From: Streptococcus varani
GTDB taxonomy: Bacteria > Bacillota > Bacilli > Lactobacillales > Streptococcaceae
Length of the DNA: 64,000 nucleotides
Direction: 5' to 3'
Assembly: GCF_001375655.1 (NCBI RefSeq)
Contig: NZ_CTEN01000002.1
Span: forward strand, 434,001 to 498,000
The position numbers were made by a program, and so were the translations under genes. The notes beneath the pieces were generated by a model that worked only from the letters and a program-made list of their open reading frames with translations, searched no databases and was not told the origin of the DNA. This document shows, piece by piece, positions 1-9,405 of the stretch. Position 1 is the stretch's first letter. The number at the start of each line of letters is the position of its first letter.

Positions 1-6
1 GACTAT

Positions 7-1377
7 TCATTTATTACTCTCCAAGCTGTCAACAATCTTGGCCAAATGCATGGAATTAGAACCTTTTAGCAAGATTTGATCATTGGAATGCATCATTTCC
101 TTGATACAAACCAGCATATCCTCAAATTGGTCTTCATTGGCAGTTTTTTTGAAATAATAAACATGTCCAATTGGGAAGATTTGAGAGGCTAGTTGAGCTA
201 ATTCTGCAATATCTTCTCCGTAAAGTACCAATGTATCAATCTTATCTGGAGCTAGGCTCATGATTATATTACTATGCATCTGCACAGAATCCGGTCCTAG
301 TTCTTTCATATCGGCAAGGACAGCGATTTTCTTGCCACCTTCATTAGCTGGGATGGCTGAAAAAGTTTCCAAAATCAGTTTCATAGCTGTCGGGTTAGCA
401 TTATAGACATCAGATAAGATATCTGCACCGTTAGCTGCTTTTTTCCATTCGGTCCTGTTGCGGGTCAGTTGCAGGTTGGCAAGCGCATCTAAAATATCTG
501 CTTCTTCTACAGCCAATAATTTTCCGATACAGGCTGCAACAAGTGCATTAGTTGCATTGTATTTACCAGGAAAAGGTAGGTGAATGGGGTTCTCTAAAAT
601 AGAAGTATGGAAACTTAACGAATCCTTTTCCTCTTGTAAATTTTGAACACTGACTTCTTCCTTATCTCCGAAAGGAATAACCATCATGTTATCTGGTAAA
701 TAAGCATCAATAATAGGATCATCAGGTACAATCAGAATCCCATCTGAATCCATACCATCTGTAATCTGCATCTTGCCTTGGGCAATCTTTTCTCGGCTAC
801 CAAAAAACTCTAAATGAGCCTCACCAATCAAGGTCACTACAGAAATATGCGGTTTGGCAATTTTGGACAAGAGATGAATATCGCCCATATGATCCTGTCC
901 CATCTCCAAGACGATTTTTTCTGTATCGTCCGGCATATGGAGAGCGGTATATGGCAGACCAATTTCATTGTTGTAATTGCCTTGTGTCTTGTAAGTTTTA
1001 TAGGTTGTGGACAAAATGGCTGCAATCATGTCCTTAGTCGTTGTCTTGCCATTGGAGCCAGTGACTGCAATCACATCTACACCCAATTTATCCAGGTAGT
1101 ACTGAGCTAGTAATTGAAAAGCGGCTTGGCAATCTTCCACGAGCAAATAGGGATGTCCGGAAATCTCTCTCTCAGAGAGAGTAGCTACTGCACCATTGGC
1201 AAAAGCAGTCTCGATAAAATCATGACCGTCACGCGCTCCCTTAAGGGGTACAAAGAGATCTCCCACTTGAATATTTCGGCTGTCAAATTCAGCCTGTCGC
1301 AGGGGAATGTCATCTAATTCAGACACCGTATTTTTAGCACCAACTACTTTGGCGACTTCATGCAATGTTAGTTTCAT
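7..1377 (-). CDS. murF: UDP-N-acetylmuramoyl-tripeptide--D-alanyl-D-alanine ligase (MurF)
   Basis: Cytoplasmic ligase that adds D-Ala-D-Ala to UDP-MurNAc-tripeptide, the last cytoplasmic step of the peptidoglycan precursor. The 456-residue protein has the Mur-ligase layout: an N-terminal UDP-binding domain (about 1-95), the ATP P-loop GSNGKTT at residues 107-113 in the central domain, and a C-terminal domain with the conserved DVYNANP stretch. The length is normal for the family. The ATG is preceded by AAGGAAACAG as a ribosome binding site. The dipeptide substrate comes from ddl, which lies about 0.9 kb away on the same strand with folT between them on the other strand. The gene appears to have its own promoter (extended -10 box at 1423-1428). 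The stop codon lies close to the window edge, so anything downstream is not visible. Confidence 0.96.
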   Translation of the reverse strand: MKLTLHEVAKVVGAKNTVSELDDIPLRQAEFDSRNIQVGDLFVPLKGARDGHDFIETAFANGAVATLSEREISGHPYLLVEDCQAAFQLLAQYYLDKLGVDVIAVTGSNGKTTTKDMIAAILSTTYKTYKTQGNYNNEIGLPYTALHMPDDTEKIVLEMGQDHMGDIHLLSKIAKPHISVVTLIGEAHLEFFGSREKIAQGKMQITDGMDSDGILIVPDDPIIDAYLPDNMMVIPFGDKEEVSVQNLQEEKDSLSFHTSILENPIHLPFPGKYNATNALVAACIGKLLAVEEADILDALANLQLTRNRTEWKKAANGADILSDVYNANPTAMKLILETFSAIPANEGGKKIAVLADMKELGPDSVQMHSNIIMSLAPDKIDTLVLYGEDIAELAQLASQIFPIGHVYYFKKTANEDQFEDMLVCIKEMMHSNDQILLKGSNSMHLAKIVDSLESNK

Positions 1378-1422
1378 TCTGTTTCCTTTTTCTTTGATTG
1401 ACCTGAGTCAAATATCCATATC

Positions 1423-1428
1423 ATTATA
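1423..1428 (-). promoter_or_regulatory. Extended -10 box of murF
   Basis: On the minus strand the sequence reads TGCTATAAT, an extended -10 element, about 45 nt before the murF ATG. No convincing -35 box is seen, as is common with extended -10 promoters. Confidence 0.55.
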
Positions 1429-1474
1429 GCATATTTTGTACATAATGGGACTATTTTTTTAAGGTCTTCTGTGG

Positions 1475-1480
1475 TAAAAT
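1475..1480 (+). promoter_or_regulatory. -10 box of the folT riboswitch transcript
   Basis: TAAAAT lies about 20 nt upstream of the first riboswitch stem, a suitable distance for transcription to begin just before the aptamer. The -35 region is T-rich and not well conserved. Confidence 0.4.
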
Positions 1481-1498
1481 AGACTAGCAGTCAATCTG

Positions 1499-1590
1499 CA
1501 CAGAGTAAGTGATTCGCGTTAAGTGTGTGTGAATGGGATGTCGTCACACAACGAAGCCTAGTGCGCGGTGAATCATTGCATCCGCTGTTG
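1499..1590 (+). promoter_or_regulatory. Tetrahydrofolate (THF) riboswitch aptamer upstream of folT
   Basis: The segment contains the blocks GTGATTCGCGTTAAG, GTCGTCACACAACGAAG and GCGGTGAATCATTGCATCC in the order and spacing I know from the streptococcal folT THF riboswitch. GTGATTC can pair with GAATCAT, GTGTGTG with the CACACAA segment, and the outer stem (CACAG with CTGTT) closes the domain. It sits directly upstream of a folate-transporter S component, the typical regulon of this RNA. Recognition is by recall and pairing; no covariance search was run. Confidence 0.9.
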
Positions 1591-1634
1591 TCAAGAAAAC
1601 TTGAACGAACAGCTCCAGACTATTTTAAGGAGCC
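1584..1634 (+). promoter_or_regulatory. folT expression platform with two mutually exclusive hairpins
   Basis: GCTCC (1612-1616) can pair with GGAGC (1629-1633), which includes the folT Shine-Dalgarno sequence, giving a sequestering hairpin. Alternatively GCTGTT (1584-1589) plus TCAAG (1591-1595) can pair with CTTGA (1600-1604) plus AACAGC (1608-1613). That second hairpin uses the 3' strand of the aptamer's closing stem and part of the anti-SD. The two folds compete, which fits ligand-dependent blocking of translation. Confidence 0.65.
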
Positions 1635-1639
1635 TTTTT

Positions 1640-2206
1640 ATGCAAAAATATTTTCCAATGCCAAAGTTGACCACCCAGCGTTTGGTGACAATTGCCATGC
1701 TGATTGCCTTGGCTTATGTGGTTGATCAATTCAAGTTAACCCTGATTCATAATCAGTTAGTGATCAGTTTTGGCTTCATTGTCAATGCCATCATGGGTAC
1801 TATTACTGGACCAATTTATGCTTTTCTGACAGGTGCTATTGAAGATCTTCTGACTATGCTCTTGTCATCAAATGCAGCTAGCTTTATTCCTCTATGGACT
1901 CTTATGGATGCCTTCATTTCTGGACTCTATGGTTTCTTTTTCTATGGTCGTGAAATCTCATACAACCAAAAGAAAGATTGGATCTATGTTTCCATAGTTG
2001 TCAGCATCATTACCATCTTGGGTTCCTTGATTTTGACACCGCTCTTGATTCAAACCTATTTCAAAACACCTATTATGGCCCAATTCATCGCGGGTCGTTG
2101 GATTAAAATTTTTGAAATCCCAGTGCGTATCTTTGTTCTCATGGTAATCTTACCTCAAGTTCAACGTATTCCAGAACTTCGTAAGTTAATGGGACTTAAG
2201 AAATAG
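1640..2206 (+). CDS. folT: Folate ECF transporter S component FolT
   Basis: Membrane-embedded substrate-binding subunit of an energy-coupling factor transporter for folate, expected to work with a shared EcfA/A'/T module encoded elsewhere. The protein has 188 residues and about six hydrophobic segments, the usual size of S components. The start is placed at 1640 because AAGGAGCC lies seven bases upstream. Open frame continues further upstream, but that sequence is the riboswitch RNA, not coding. The THF riboswitch directly ahead is the strongest argument for folate rather than another vitamin. The gene is flanked by oppositely oriented murF and ddl, so it is monocistronic, and it ends at a shared bidirectional terminator. 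Confidence 0.9.
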   Translation: MQKYFPMPKLTTQRLVTIAMLIALAYVVDQFKLTLIHNQLVISFGFIVNAIMGTITGPIYAFLTGAIEDLLTMLLSSNAASFIPLWTLMDAFISGLYGFFFYGREISYNQKKDWIYVSIVVSIITILGSLILTPLLIQTYFKTPIMAQFIAGRWIKIFEIPVRIFVLMVILPQVQRIPELRKLMGLKK

Positions 2207-2210
2207 CATA

Positions 2211-2246
2211 AAAAATCGGAAGACTCACATCCATCTTCCGATTTTT
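2211..2246. terminator. Bidirectional terminator between folT and ddl
   Basis: AAAAATCGGAAGA (2211-2223) and TCTTCCGATTTTT (2234-2246) form a perfect 13-bp stem with a 10-nt loop and T-runs on both strands. It can end both convergent transcripts. Confidence 0.9.
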
Positions 2247-2257
2247 ATATTTCCTTT

Positions 2258-3304
2258 TTAAATCAAATGGCTTTCACGTTTGTCAAACATTTCTTGACCT
2301 AAGCGGACCAATTCTTCAATCAAATCAGAATAAGCTAAGCCCATATTTTCCCAAAGAAGAGGATACATAGACCACTGGGTGAAGCCTGGCATGGTATTGA
2401 GTTCATTAAGGTAAATATGACCTTCCTCCGTATAGAAGAAGTCACACCGAGCCAAACCGCAACCACCCAGTGCACGAAAGGCTTGGTTAGCATAGTTTCG
2501 CATCGTTTCCATGTCTGACTCATTCATCTTGGCAGGAATATCCATGCTTATTTTGTTATCAATATACTTGGCTTGATAATCATAAAATTCCACATCTTTA
2601 ACCACTTCACCAGGCAAGCTTGTTTTAACATCCTGGTTGCCAAGGATACCCACTTCAATTTCACGAGCATGAACTCCTTGCTCAATCAAAATTCGGCTAT
2701 CGTATTTGAGAGCCAGTTGGATGGCTTCTCGCAATTGGTCTTCATTTTCAGCCTTTGATATACCGACTGATGATCCCATATTGGCTGGTTTGACAAAGAC
2801 TGGGAAGGTCAGCTTAGCAGTCGTTTCCGCTACTTTTTCTTCCAAATCTTCCCCTTCAATATAAACTGAATAAGCCACCTGGGGAACACCAACTGATTCT
2901 AAAATATGCTTAGTGGTAATCTTGTCCATCGCAGCACTTGAAGCCAGGACGTTTGTGCCCACATAAGGCATTTTAAGAACTTCTAAGAAACCTTGGATAG
3001 ATCCATCTTCTCCCATAGGCCCATGGAGGACCGGAAAGACAACCGCATTCTCTTCATAGATATCACTGGCTTTGATTTTCTGCCTCATCACAATCGTTTC
3101 ATTGGTCATGAGTTTTTCATCATCAGATGGTTTACTGCCAAATTCCTGGGTTTTAATAAAATCACCGCTTTGACTAATAAAATAAGTTTTCACAAAAAAC
3201 TTATCATAGTTGACCGCTCTCATGACACTCTGAGCTGAAAGGACCGATACCTCGCGCTCGGCAGAACGACCTCCATATAATAAAATCAAGTTTTGTTTTT
3301 TCAT
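2258..3304 (-). CDS. ddl: D-alanine--D-alanine ligase
   Basis: ATP-dependent ligation of two D-alanines for the peptidoglycan stem peptide, upstream of MurF in the pathway. The protein has 348 residues. It begins with the N-terminal [10 protein letters not shown] loop, continues through the ATP-grasp domain (about 110-340, with the [12 protein letters not shown] loop), and ends with the Mg-binding signature [14 protein letters not shown] with AAGGAAGA upstream. It is followed by the bidirectional terminator shared with folT. A flotillin gene lies upstream on the same strand, separated by another terminator, so ddl is probably transcribed alone. Confidence 0.95.
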   Translation of the reverse strand: MKKQNLILLYGGRSAEREVSVLSAQSVMRAVNYDKFFVKTYFISQSGDFIKTQEFGSKPSDDEKLMTNETIVMRQKIKASDIYEENAVVFPVLHGPMGEDGSIQGFLEVLKMPYVGTNVLASSAAMDKITTKHILESVGVPQVAYSVYIEGEDLEEKVAETTAKLTFPVFVKPANMGSSVGISKAENEDQLREAIQLALKYDSRILIEQGVHAREIEVGILGNQDVKTSLPGEVVKDVEFYDYQAKYIDNKISMDIPAKMNESDMETMRNYANQAFRALGGCGLARCDFFYTEEGHIYLNELNTMPGFTQWSMYPLLWENMGLAYSDLIEELVRLGQEMFDKRESHLI

Positions 3305-3428
3305 CTTGTTCTTCCTTGTAGAAATTTCTCGTCACCGCTTATCATATCATAATTTACGGTAAGATTCAAAAAGGAAAATATCTCATTACTTTATAAAAGG
3401 TGGACTATGTAGAAAAGGTTAAAAAAGC

Positions 3429-3475
3429 AAAAGGCTTACAAGCAAGATTCTGAAAAAATTGCTTGTAAGCCTTTT
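3429..3475 (-). terminator. Terminator after the flotillin gene
   Basis: GGCTTACAAGCAA and TTGCTTGTAAGCC form a 13-bp perfect stem with a T-rich tail on the minus strand (TTTTGCTTTTTT). It lies 64 bp past the flotillin stop codon and just ahead of the ddl promoter region. Confidence 0.88.
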
Positions 3476-3538
3476 TCACAAAGAAAATCTTCATTTTTTT
3501 TTTGATATGGATGAAAGATCCTTTTCACAAAATTTCGT

Positions 3539-4996
3539 TTATTTTTCTAAGGCATCTGTCATGCCTTTTTCTACTGCATGCTCGATGATTGGGCTACTTG
3601 TCTTGATACCAACCAGTGTATTAATCAATTGTTTGACATCGATACCAACAGAATCATTGAGACCCGATTGGACCTGGGTCATAGATTTGGTAATATCTTC
3701 TACCATCTTAGCAGAATTTCCTTCGCCATACATGGTAATGGAGTCAATCTTAGTCAGTGGTTCTGCGATGGCTCTGGCAACATCGGGCAGAGCATTAAAG
3801 TACATTTCAAGGACGGCCGCCTGATTCATCTTAGCCATAGCTTCTGCTTTCTTCTCAAGACCTTGCGCTTCTGCTAACAATTTAGCCTCGATAGCAGCTG
3901 CTTCAGCTTCCCCTTTGGCACGGATACCATCCGCTTCAGCTAACATGGCTTCTTTATCCGCCTGGGCTTGTTGAGTCCGCTCGTAAGCTTCGGCTTCCAC
4001 TTCCTTCTGACGTTTGAAAAAGTCTGCTTGAGCTTTTTGTTCTTGGGCATAGCGTTCTGCATCTGCTTGAGCTTTGACTTCAGCTTCAAGGGATTGACGA
4101 CGTACCTTAACTTCTTGTTCCTTAACCAGCGCTTCTTGTTCTTGCTTGACGATATTGGCTTCGGCTGTTTCTCGCTCAATATCTTTTCGCTGAATCTGTT
4201 GTTGGATTGAGTAAGCTGCATCAGCTTTGGCAGTCTCAGTATCGGCTTCAGCTTTGAGGGCAGCTTGACGTTTAGCCAAATCATTTTGCTTCTGAGCAAT
4301 TTCCAAATCCGCTGCTACACGAGCATCATTGGCCAATTTATCTGAAGCAGCTTGTTGTTCTGCAATTTCTTGTTGAGCACGGGCTTTAGCCTTAGCAGCT
4401 TCTTTTCGAATTTGCTCGGTATTATCAATCCCTAGATTTTCAATTACGCCCTTTTCATCAATTAAGCCTTGGATGTTAAAGGCTACGATTTCCAGACCCA
4501 TTTCTTCCAAATCTTTGGTTGCATTTTCCTGAACTTTCTCAGAAAATGAAGCGCGGTTGGTTACAATGGCTTCCAACTTCATTTGACCAATGATAGCCCG
4601 GAGGTGACCTTCTAAAGTATCCCGAACCTCATCCGCGATATCTTCTTGTTTCTTGTATAAGAAATTTCGAGTAGCCGATTGGAAAAGTTCTGGTCGCTCT
4701 GTGCCAATTTTTACCTTAACAGCTGCGTCTACTTTAACATTAATATAGTCATTGGTTGGAACAAAATCAGTTGTTTTAGCATCAACTGAGATCATACCAG
4801 CCGTCATAGTATCCACACGTTCGATAATGGGCATCTTCCAGCCGGTCTTCCCTTGAATGACCCGTTGACCACGAGGGCCGGAGATAACCTTGATTTCTCC
4901 CGGGGAAGCTGAAACAAAGCCAGCAAAAAAAATAACCAATGCGACTAAGATGACGACCCCGACAATAATAATGGGAATGAATGAAGCTAAATACAT
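3539..4996 (-). CDS. floT: Flotillin-family (SPFH/band 7) membrane scaffold protein
   Basis: Flotillins organise membrane microdomains; in Bacillus the homologue is FloT/YuaG. The 485-residue protein has one N-terminal hydrophobic segment (about 5-30), an SPFH/band-7 domain (about 30-190), and then a long Ala/Glu/Lys-rich coiled coil (about 190-400) with many EAK-type heptads. The C-terminus is a short non-coiled tail. This is the full length of the family. It lies between ddl and recR-pbp2b but has terminators on both sides, so it is probably its own transcription unit. A family B repeat sits in its 5' leader. Its partner proteins cannot be read from sequence. Confidence 0.9.
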   Translation of the reverse strand: MYLASFIPIIIVGVVILVALVIFFAGFVSASPGEIKVISGPRGQRVIQGKTGWKMPIIERVDTMTAGMISVDAKTTDFVPTNDYINVKVDAAVKVKIGTERPELFQSATRNFLYKKQEDIADEVRDTLEGHLRAIIGQMKLEAIVTNRASFSEKVQENATKDLEEMGLEIVAFNIQGLIDEKGVIENLGIDNTEQIRKEAAKAKARAQQEIAEQQAASDKLANDARVAADLEIAQKQNDLAKRQAALKAEADTETAKADAAYSIQQQIQRKDIERETAEANIVKQEQEALVKEQEVKVRRQSLEAEVKAQADAERYAQEQKAQADFFKRQKEVEAEAYERTQQAQADKEAMLAEADGIRAKGEAEAAAIEAKLLAEAQGLEKKAEAMAKMNQAAVLEMYFNALPDVARAIAEPLTKIDSITMYGEGNSAKMVEDITKSMTQVQSGLNDSVGIDVKQLINTLVGIKTSSPIIEHAVEKGMTDALEK

Positions 4997-5015
4997 ATTG
5001 TTCTCCTTTATTTTT

Positions 5016-5121
5016 TATACTCTTTGAAAACCAACATTAGATTTTGTTAAAACTCCTTGCCTACCACTAGGTATGTCTGCGTCGCTTTGCCTCATCTACT
5101 TTTGAGTTTCTTTGAGTATTG
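5016..5121 (-). repeat. Family B dispersed repeat, copy 1
   Basis: The core on the minus strand reads GAGGCAAAGCGACGCAGAC then ATACCTAGTGGTAGGCAAGG. The outer ends, ATACTCTTTGAAA and TTTCTTTGAGTAT, are imperfect inverted repeats. Related cores occur near 21.9, 28.8 and 40.5 kb. It lies in the leader of the flotillin gene. Confidence 0.6.
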
Positions 5122-5169
5122 GAACTATTTTTTTACACTTTTATTCTATCATATTTTATAAAAAAGGTT

Positions 5170-5208
5170 GAAAAAAACCATAATTTCCTCAAGGGTTTCA
5201 TTATGGTT
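5170..5208 (-). terminator. Terminator of the pbp2b-recR unit
   Basis: On the minus strand AACCATAAT and ATTATGGTT form a 9-bp stem followed by a T-run (TTTTTTT). The stem overlaps the recR stop codon. Confidence 0.75.
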
Positions 5209-5803
5209 ACAATTCTGTTCGATTTTCAATAGCTCGAAGTAAGGTGACTTCATCCGCATACTCGATATCCGCTCCTACTGCCAAACCTCGAGCCAATCGC
5301 GTCACTTTGATGCCAGCAGGCTTGAGAACGCGAGAGATATACATAGAAGTAGCTTCGCCATCTGCCGTGGCATTAGTGGCCACGATCACCTCTTCCACCT
5401 CATTTTCCATGAGGCGTGTCAAGAGTGTCTTGAGATTAATGTCATCTGGACCGATGCCATTCATTGGCGAAATCAGACCATGCAAGACGTGATAAAGACC
5501 GTGGTATTCTTGGATATTTTCCATAGCGGAAACATCGCGACTATCTTCCACAATCAGAATGATAGACTGATCTCTTGTTTCATCTTGGCAAATGGCACAA
5601 GGATCTTGATCAGTCAGATTACCGCAAATAGAACAGTAGGAAAGTTCCCGTTTGGCAGCCAGTAAATTTTTAGCAAATTCATTGACCACTTCATCTTCCA
5701 TACCAATGGTGTAAAAGGCCAAACGAGTGGCCGTTTTAACACCGATTCCGGGTAATTTAGAGTAGGATTCAATCAATTTAGCAATTGGGGTAGGGTAGAG
5801 CAT
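5207..5803 (-). CDS. recR: Recombination protein RecR
   Basis: Part of the RecFOR pathway that loads RecA at gaps in single-stranded DNA. The 198-residue length is typical. An N-terminal helix-hairpin-helix (LPGIGVKTA, about 18-26) is followed by a four-cysteine zinc finger at C57, C60, C69 and C72, and then a Toprim domain beginning near [11 protein letters not shown]. It lies 10 bp after the end of pbp2b on the same strand, an arrangement common in streptococci, and is presumably co-transcribed with it. A terminator overlaps its stop codon. Confidence 0.96.
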   Translation of the reverse strand: MLYPTPIAKLIESYSKLPGIGVKTATRLAFYTIGMEDEVVNEFAKNLLAAKRELSYCSICGNLTDQDPCAICQDETRDQSIILIVEDSRDVSAMENIQEYHGLYHVLHGLISPMNGIGPDDINLKTLLTRLMENEVEEVIVATNATADGEATSMYISRVLKPAGIKVTRLARGLAVGADIEYADEVTLLRAIENRTEL

Positions 5804-5813
5804 ATGTTTTTCC

Positions 5814-7886
5814 TTAATTCATGGGATAGAGCGAGTTATAAAGGTTGACAATATCGGTCATGATTGCTTGACTAGTTTTGGACTGCAAATCTGTTAGATT
5901 TGGGAGAACCACAGCCACAGCAATCTTGGGATCATGACTTGGTGCATAAGCTACAATATTAGTGTTGACTGCACTTTGAACCTGACCATCTTTATTGGTG
6001 ACAAATGTTTCAGCAGTACCCGTTTTGGCACTGATGGATAGACTCGAATTAGCCATGGAGGTACCAGTTGAAAAACCACTGGCACCATGAACAACCTGAT
6101 AAAATCCTTCTTGAATGATACCCATGTTTTCTGGAGAAATATTGACTTGGTTGAGAACCTGACCTTTGACCTCCTCAATCTTATCACCCATAGAACCATC
6201 TTCCTTATTGCCATAGATGCCTTCTACTAGATGAGGAGAAATCCGACTTCCACCATTTGCGACGGTTGCCGCATACTGGGCCATCTGCATTGGAGTGTAG
6301 TTATCGAATTGACCGAAGGCATTAGTCAAGTAATTGCCGATTGTAAAATCTTCTGTGATATAGCCTGTTGACTCTAGAGGCAAATCAATGCCTGTTGCCA
6401 CACCCAAGCCATACTGACCAAAACCAGACCGCATTTCTTCCATAGCTACCGCTAACTGATCTGTTTGGTTTAGGACCATATTGGGAACATAGGGCTGTCC
6501 CAACATTTTAAGAGCAATCTGTACCATATAAGTATTAGAGGAATACTGGAGAGCCTCGACAGCATTAATATTTCGGTTCCCATAGACAGTAAACCAAGAA
6601 TTAATGGGAGCAGAACCTGCAAATTGAATGGGCTGATCTCTCAGGACTTGATTACCCTGAATGACCCCTGTTTCCCATCCTGTCGAGATGGTAGCACCTT
6701 TTACAATGGAACCTGGAACAAAAGTATCTGTCACAGTTCCCAATGTATTTGCTTGGATATTTTGAGTGCCTTTTTCATGCTTATAGCCAGCCATGGCAAG
6801 GACAGCACCAGTGTGTGGATTGAGAATGACTGCATAAATTCCATCAGAATACAGAGCACTCCCCCTTGACAGCTCACTCTCAAAGTGACCTTTCAAAATT
6901 TCATTGACCTTATCCTGAAACTCTAAATCAATGGTCAGTTTGATGTTATCGCCCTTGCTACCTTCTTGTGTCGTCTCAATAGTCTCCACATTTCCATGTC
7001 GATCCAAGTTAATATGCTTAATTTCTCGCTGACCTTGTAGTTTGTCTTCATATTGTTTTTCCAGGTAAGCCGTCCCTACCCTGTCTTTGAGAGAATATCC
7101 CTTGGACAAATAAGCCTCAGCTTCCTCTTCTGGAATACCTGCTTGCTCAGAAGTTACCGTACCGATAATTGACGAAAGAGAGGTGGGCAAGACCACACGA
7201 TTCCAGTTACTATTTGTTGATACACCTGGAAGTTTGTCTTCGTTGGCTGCAATAAAAGCAATTTGCTGGGCTGACAAGGGCTCCGTAGCTAAATTGACTG
7301 TCTCGAAATAAGCGGCTGCATTCATCTGGCTAAAGAGCTCAACAGCCTTATTTTCCTCTTCAGAAAACTGCAACTGTTCTTCTTTTAAACTATCCACAGC
7401 ATTGCTATAGACTGTCGCTTCTGGCAATAAATTTCCATCTGTATCAAAACGTTGCTCACGCGGCAAAGCCTTGACAACTTCACTATAAACAGCACTATCC
7501 GCCAAGTAATAATCAGCCTTATCACGACGGGAAACATTGACTTCTGAAACAGCTACAAATTCTACTAATTTTTGAGCAATTGACTTCATTTCAGTGGCAG
7601 TAATCCGATTGCTACGTGTAAACGAGACTACCTGCACAACCTTATTATCAACCAGAGGTCGGCCTTTTGCATCATAAATTTGACCACGAACAGAGCTCCT
7701 GGTAATTGTTTTTTGGCTGGCTGTTTCTAGTTTGTCACTATAAAACTTCGTGTTGATAATCTGCATATAAGCCAGACGAACAAGTAAGATGGAAAACAAT
7801 AAAATAACAATGGAAAATAAAATATTCAATCGACTGGGGATGAAATTATTTCTTTTTCCCAAACGCGAATTCTTGTTCTTAGTCAC
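5814..7886 (-). CDS. pbp2b: Class B penicillin-binding protein 2b (transpeptidase)
   Basis: Membrane-anchored peptidoglycan transpeptidase of peripheral growth and a main beta-lactam target in streptococci. The 690-residue protein has one membrane segment at about 22-44, an N-terminal dimerisation/pedestal region, and a C-terminal transpeptidase domain. The three active-site motifs are present: SIVK with Ser393 and Lys396, SSN at 449-451, and KTG at 621-623. The initiation codon is GTG with GAGG seven bases upstream. The overlapping upstream ATG runs into a stop in another frame, which supports the GTG choice. It precedes recR. Whether substitutions around these motifs lower drug affinity would need comparison with a susceptible strain. 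Confidence 0.95.
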   Translation of the reverse strand: MTKNKNSRLGKRNNFIPSRLNILFSIVILLFSILLVRLAYMQIINTKFYSDKLETASQKTITRSSVRGQIYDAKGRPLVDNKVVQVVSFTRSNRITATEMKSIAQKLVEFVAVSEVNVSRRDKADYYLADSAVYSEVVKALPREQRFDTDGNLLPEATVYSNAVDSLKEEQLQFSEEENKAVELFSQMNAAAYFETVNLATEPLSAQQIAFIAANEDKLPGVSTNSNWNRVVLPTSLSSIIGTVTSEQAGIPEEEAEAYLSKGYSLKDRVGTAYLEKQYEDKLQGQREIKHINLDRHGNVETIETTQEGSKGDNIKLTIDLEFQDKVNEILKGHFESELSRGSALYSDGIYAVILNPHTGAVLAMAGYKHEKGTQNIQANTLGTVTDTFVPGSIVKGATISTGWETGVIQGNQVLRDQPIQFAGSAPINSWFTVYGNRNINAVEALQYSSNTYMVQIALKMLGQPYVPNMVLNQTDQLAVAMEEMRSGFGQYGLGVATGIDLPLESTGYITEDFTIGNYLTNAFGQFDNYTPMQMAQYAATVANGGSRISPHLVEGIYGNKEDGSMGDKIEEVKGQVLNQVNISPENMGIIQEGFYQVVHGASGFSTGTSMANSSLSISAKTGTAETFVTNKDGQVQSAVNTNIVAYAPSHDPKIAVAVVLPNLTDLQSKTSQAIMTDIVNLYNSLYPMN

Positions 7887-7918
7887 TTGACAACCTCATT
7901 CTAGAAAAATTCCTATCT

Positions 7919-7924
7919 ATTATA
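7919..7924 (-). promoter_or_regulatory. Extended -10 box of pbp2b
   Basis: On the minus strand the sequence reads TGATATAAT, about 32 nt before the pbp2b GTG. No clear -35 box is found at 17 bp. Confidence 0.5.
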
Positions 7925-8016
7925 TCACAGAACTAGATTTTTCTCCCAAAGTTTCTGTCAAATTTTGGAAGCCATTCTTTCGGATTCTCTCAAACAATTG
8001 GATCAGTTAAATGACA

Positions 8017-9405
8017 TCAATCATCCACTATTCTAAGCTGACCATTCTCGATTTTCATGCATGTTGACGCACATTTTTTCAAAAAGATTTCGTCATGGGA
8101 AATCAGGATCAAACTCCCAGGATACTGCTGTAAAAAGCTTTCTAAAGCTAGAATACTTGTCAAATCCAAGAAATTTGTTGGTTCATCCAATACCAACAGA
8201 TTGGCATCAGCCAGCAAGACTTTCGCCAAGAATAGACGTACCATCTCACCTCCAGAAAGCTGAGAAACTTTCTTTTGGGCCTTGTCATAACGTAGACCTA
8301 GCATAGCTAGAAGATTTAAAATGGTCACCCTATCTTGAAGAGAATCTAGACGCGCATTTTCAAAGACTGTTTTACTCGGATCTAACTCCTGTAAATTTTG
8401 AGAAAAATAAGCGATTTTAAGGTCTTGTGAATAGTAGCCTGGCAATTTTTGCATCAAGATCTGCTGGACAAAGCTTGTCTTACCACTTCCATTCCTTCCC
8501 AAAAGACCTATCTTTTCACCAAATGCCACAGAAAAACGATCATGTGAAAACAAGAAATTTCCATCCCGCCAGACCGTCCCCTCTTCTAGACGAAGCAAGC
8601 GGTGAGCAGATCTGACCAATTGCCCCTTTGTTTCTAACTTTACCCAGGCTTCTTTTTGTGGTTTCTCCACCTTAACCAGGGATTCAATCCGTTTTTCAAT
8701 CGCCTTTGCTGACTTGCCCAAGGCCTTTTCCTTACCGTCATAAGCTCCCAATCGCGAATTGACCTTCCAATCAGACCGACTGACTGTTTTCTTCTTTTTG
8801 GTCATTTTCTTGGCTTTGACCTTCTTTTCCTGTACAACCCTCTCTAATTTTCGCACCTTTTCCTTATATTCTATGAACTCATGGAACTGTCCTTCTCGTT
8901 CTCTTTTTCTAATTTCTTCTACTTGGTCATAATTTCCCTTGTAAGTGAGCAAAGATTGGTTTTCCAATACCCATATTTCATCTACCAGCCGGTTGAGAAA
9001 GGCCCTATCATGACTGACTACCAATAAACAGCCCCGATACCCTTTCAATTGATGCAACAGCCACTCCTGATTTCCCCTATCTAAATTTGCCGTAGGTTCA
9101 TCCAAAAGCAAGAAAGCTGGACCTTGTGATAAGGCCACTTTTAGAGCCTGCAAGACCTGCTCACCTCCTGACAAAGCCTCCTGCTCCTTCACTTGCGCAA
9201 GATAGGCAATATCAGCCAACAAACGGATATTCCCTAAATATTCGTTATCTTCTCCAATGATCATCTTTAAGAGTGTCGTCTTCCCCACACCATTATTTCC
9301 AATCAAACCTATTTTTTGTCCTGTATGTAATTGAAGTTGTGGAATGCTAAAGAGTTTGGTACCCACCACTTCTTTTTCAATTTGATGCCCTTCTAAGACC
9401 TTCAT
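8017..9405 (-). CDS. ABC-F family ATPase, probable ribosome-protection (antibiotic resistance) type
   Basis: Soluble protein with two ABC domains and no membrane segment, the ABC-F layout of ribosome-binding factors such as Vga, Msr, Lsa and SrpA. Domain 1 has Walker A GNNGVGKT (36-43), LSGGEQ (78-83) and Walker B FLLLDEP (98-104). Domain 2 has GRNGSGKT (303-310), LSGGEM (383-388) and LVLDEP (404-409). The linker (about 165-290) is long and rich in Lys and Glu, as expected for the arm that reaches into the ribosome. At 462 residues it is somewhat short for resistance ABC-Fs. Which drugs, if any, it protects against cannot be read from sequence. It has an unusual leader, and a truncated duplicate of its 5' half lies 2.3 kb upstream on the same strand. 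Confidence 0.85.
   Translation of the reverse strand: MKVLEGHQIEKEVVGTKLFSIPQLQLHTGQKIGLIGNNGVGKTTLLKMIIGEDNEYLGNIRLLADIAYLAQVKEQEALSGGEQVLQALKVALSQGPAFLLLDEPTANLDRGNQEWLLHQLKGYRGCLLVVSHDRAFLNRLVDEIWVLENQSLLTYKGNYDQVEEIRKREREGQFHEFIEYKEKVRKLERVVQEKKVKAKKMTKKKKTVSRSDWKVNSRLGAYDGKEKALGKSAKAIEKRIESLVKVEKPQKEAWVKLETKGQLVRSAHRLLRLEEGTVWRDGNFLFSHDRFSVAFGEKIGLLGRNGSGKTSFVQQILMQKLPGYYSQDLKIAYFSQNLQELDPSKTVFENARLDSLQDRVTILNLLAMLGLRYDKAQKKVSQLSGGEMVRLFLAKVLLADANLLVLDEPTNFLDLTSILALESFLQQYPGSLILISHDEIFLKKCASTCMKIENGQLRIVDD

Noticed and set aside
814-1110. Plus-strand ORF inside murF
   Set aside because: Antisense shadow of a conserved coding region with no ribosome site or recognisable product.
1568-1639. 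Start of folT at 1568
   Set aside because: These 24 codons lie in the riboswitch aptamer and platform; a ribosome site stands before ATG 1640.
3968-4299. ORFs on both strands within the flotillin coiled coil
   Set aside because: Repetitive Ala/Glu/Lys codons keep other frames open; the products are low-complexity.
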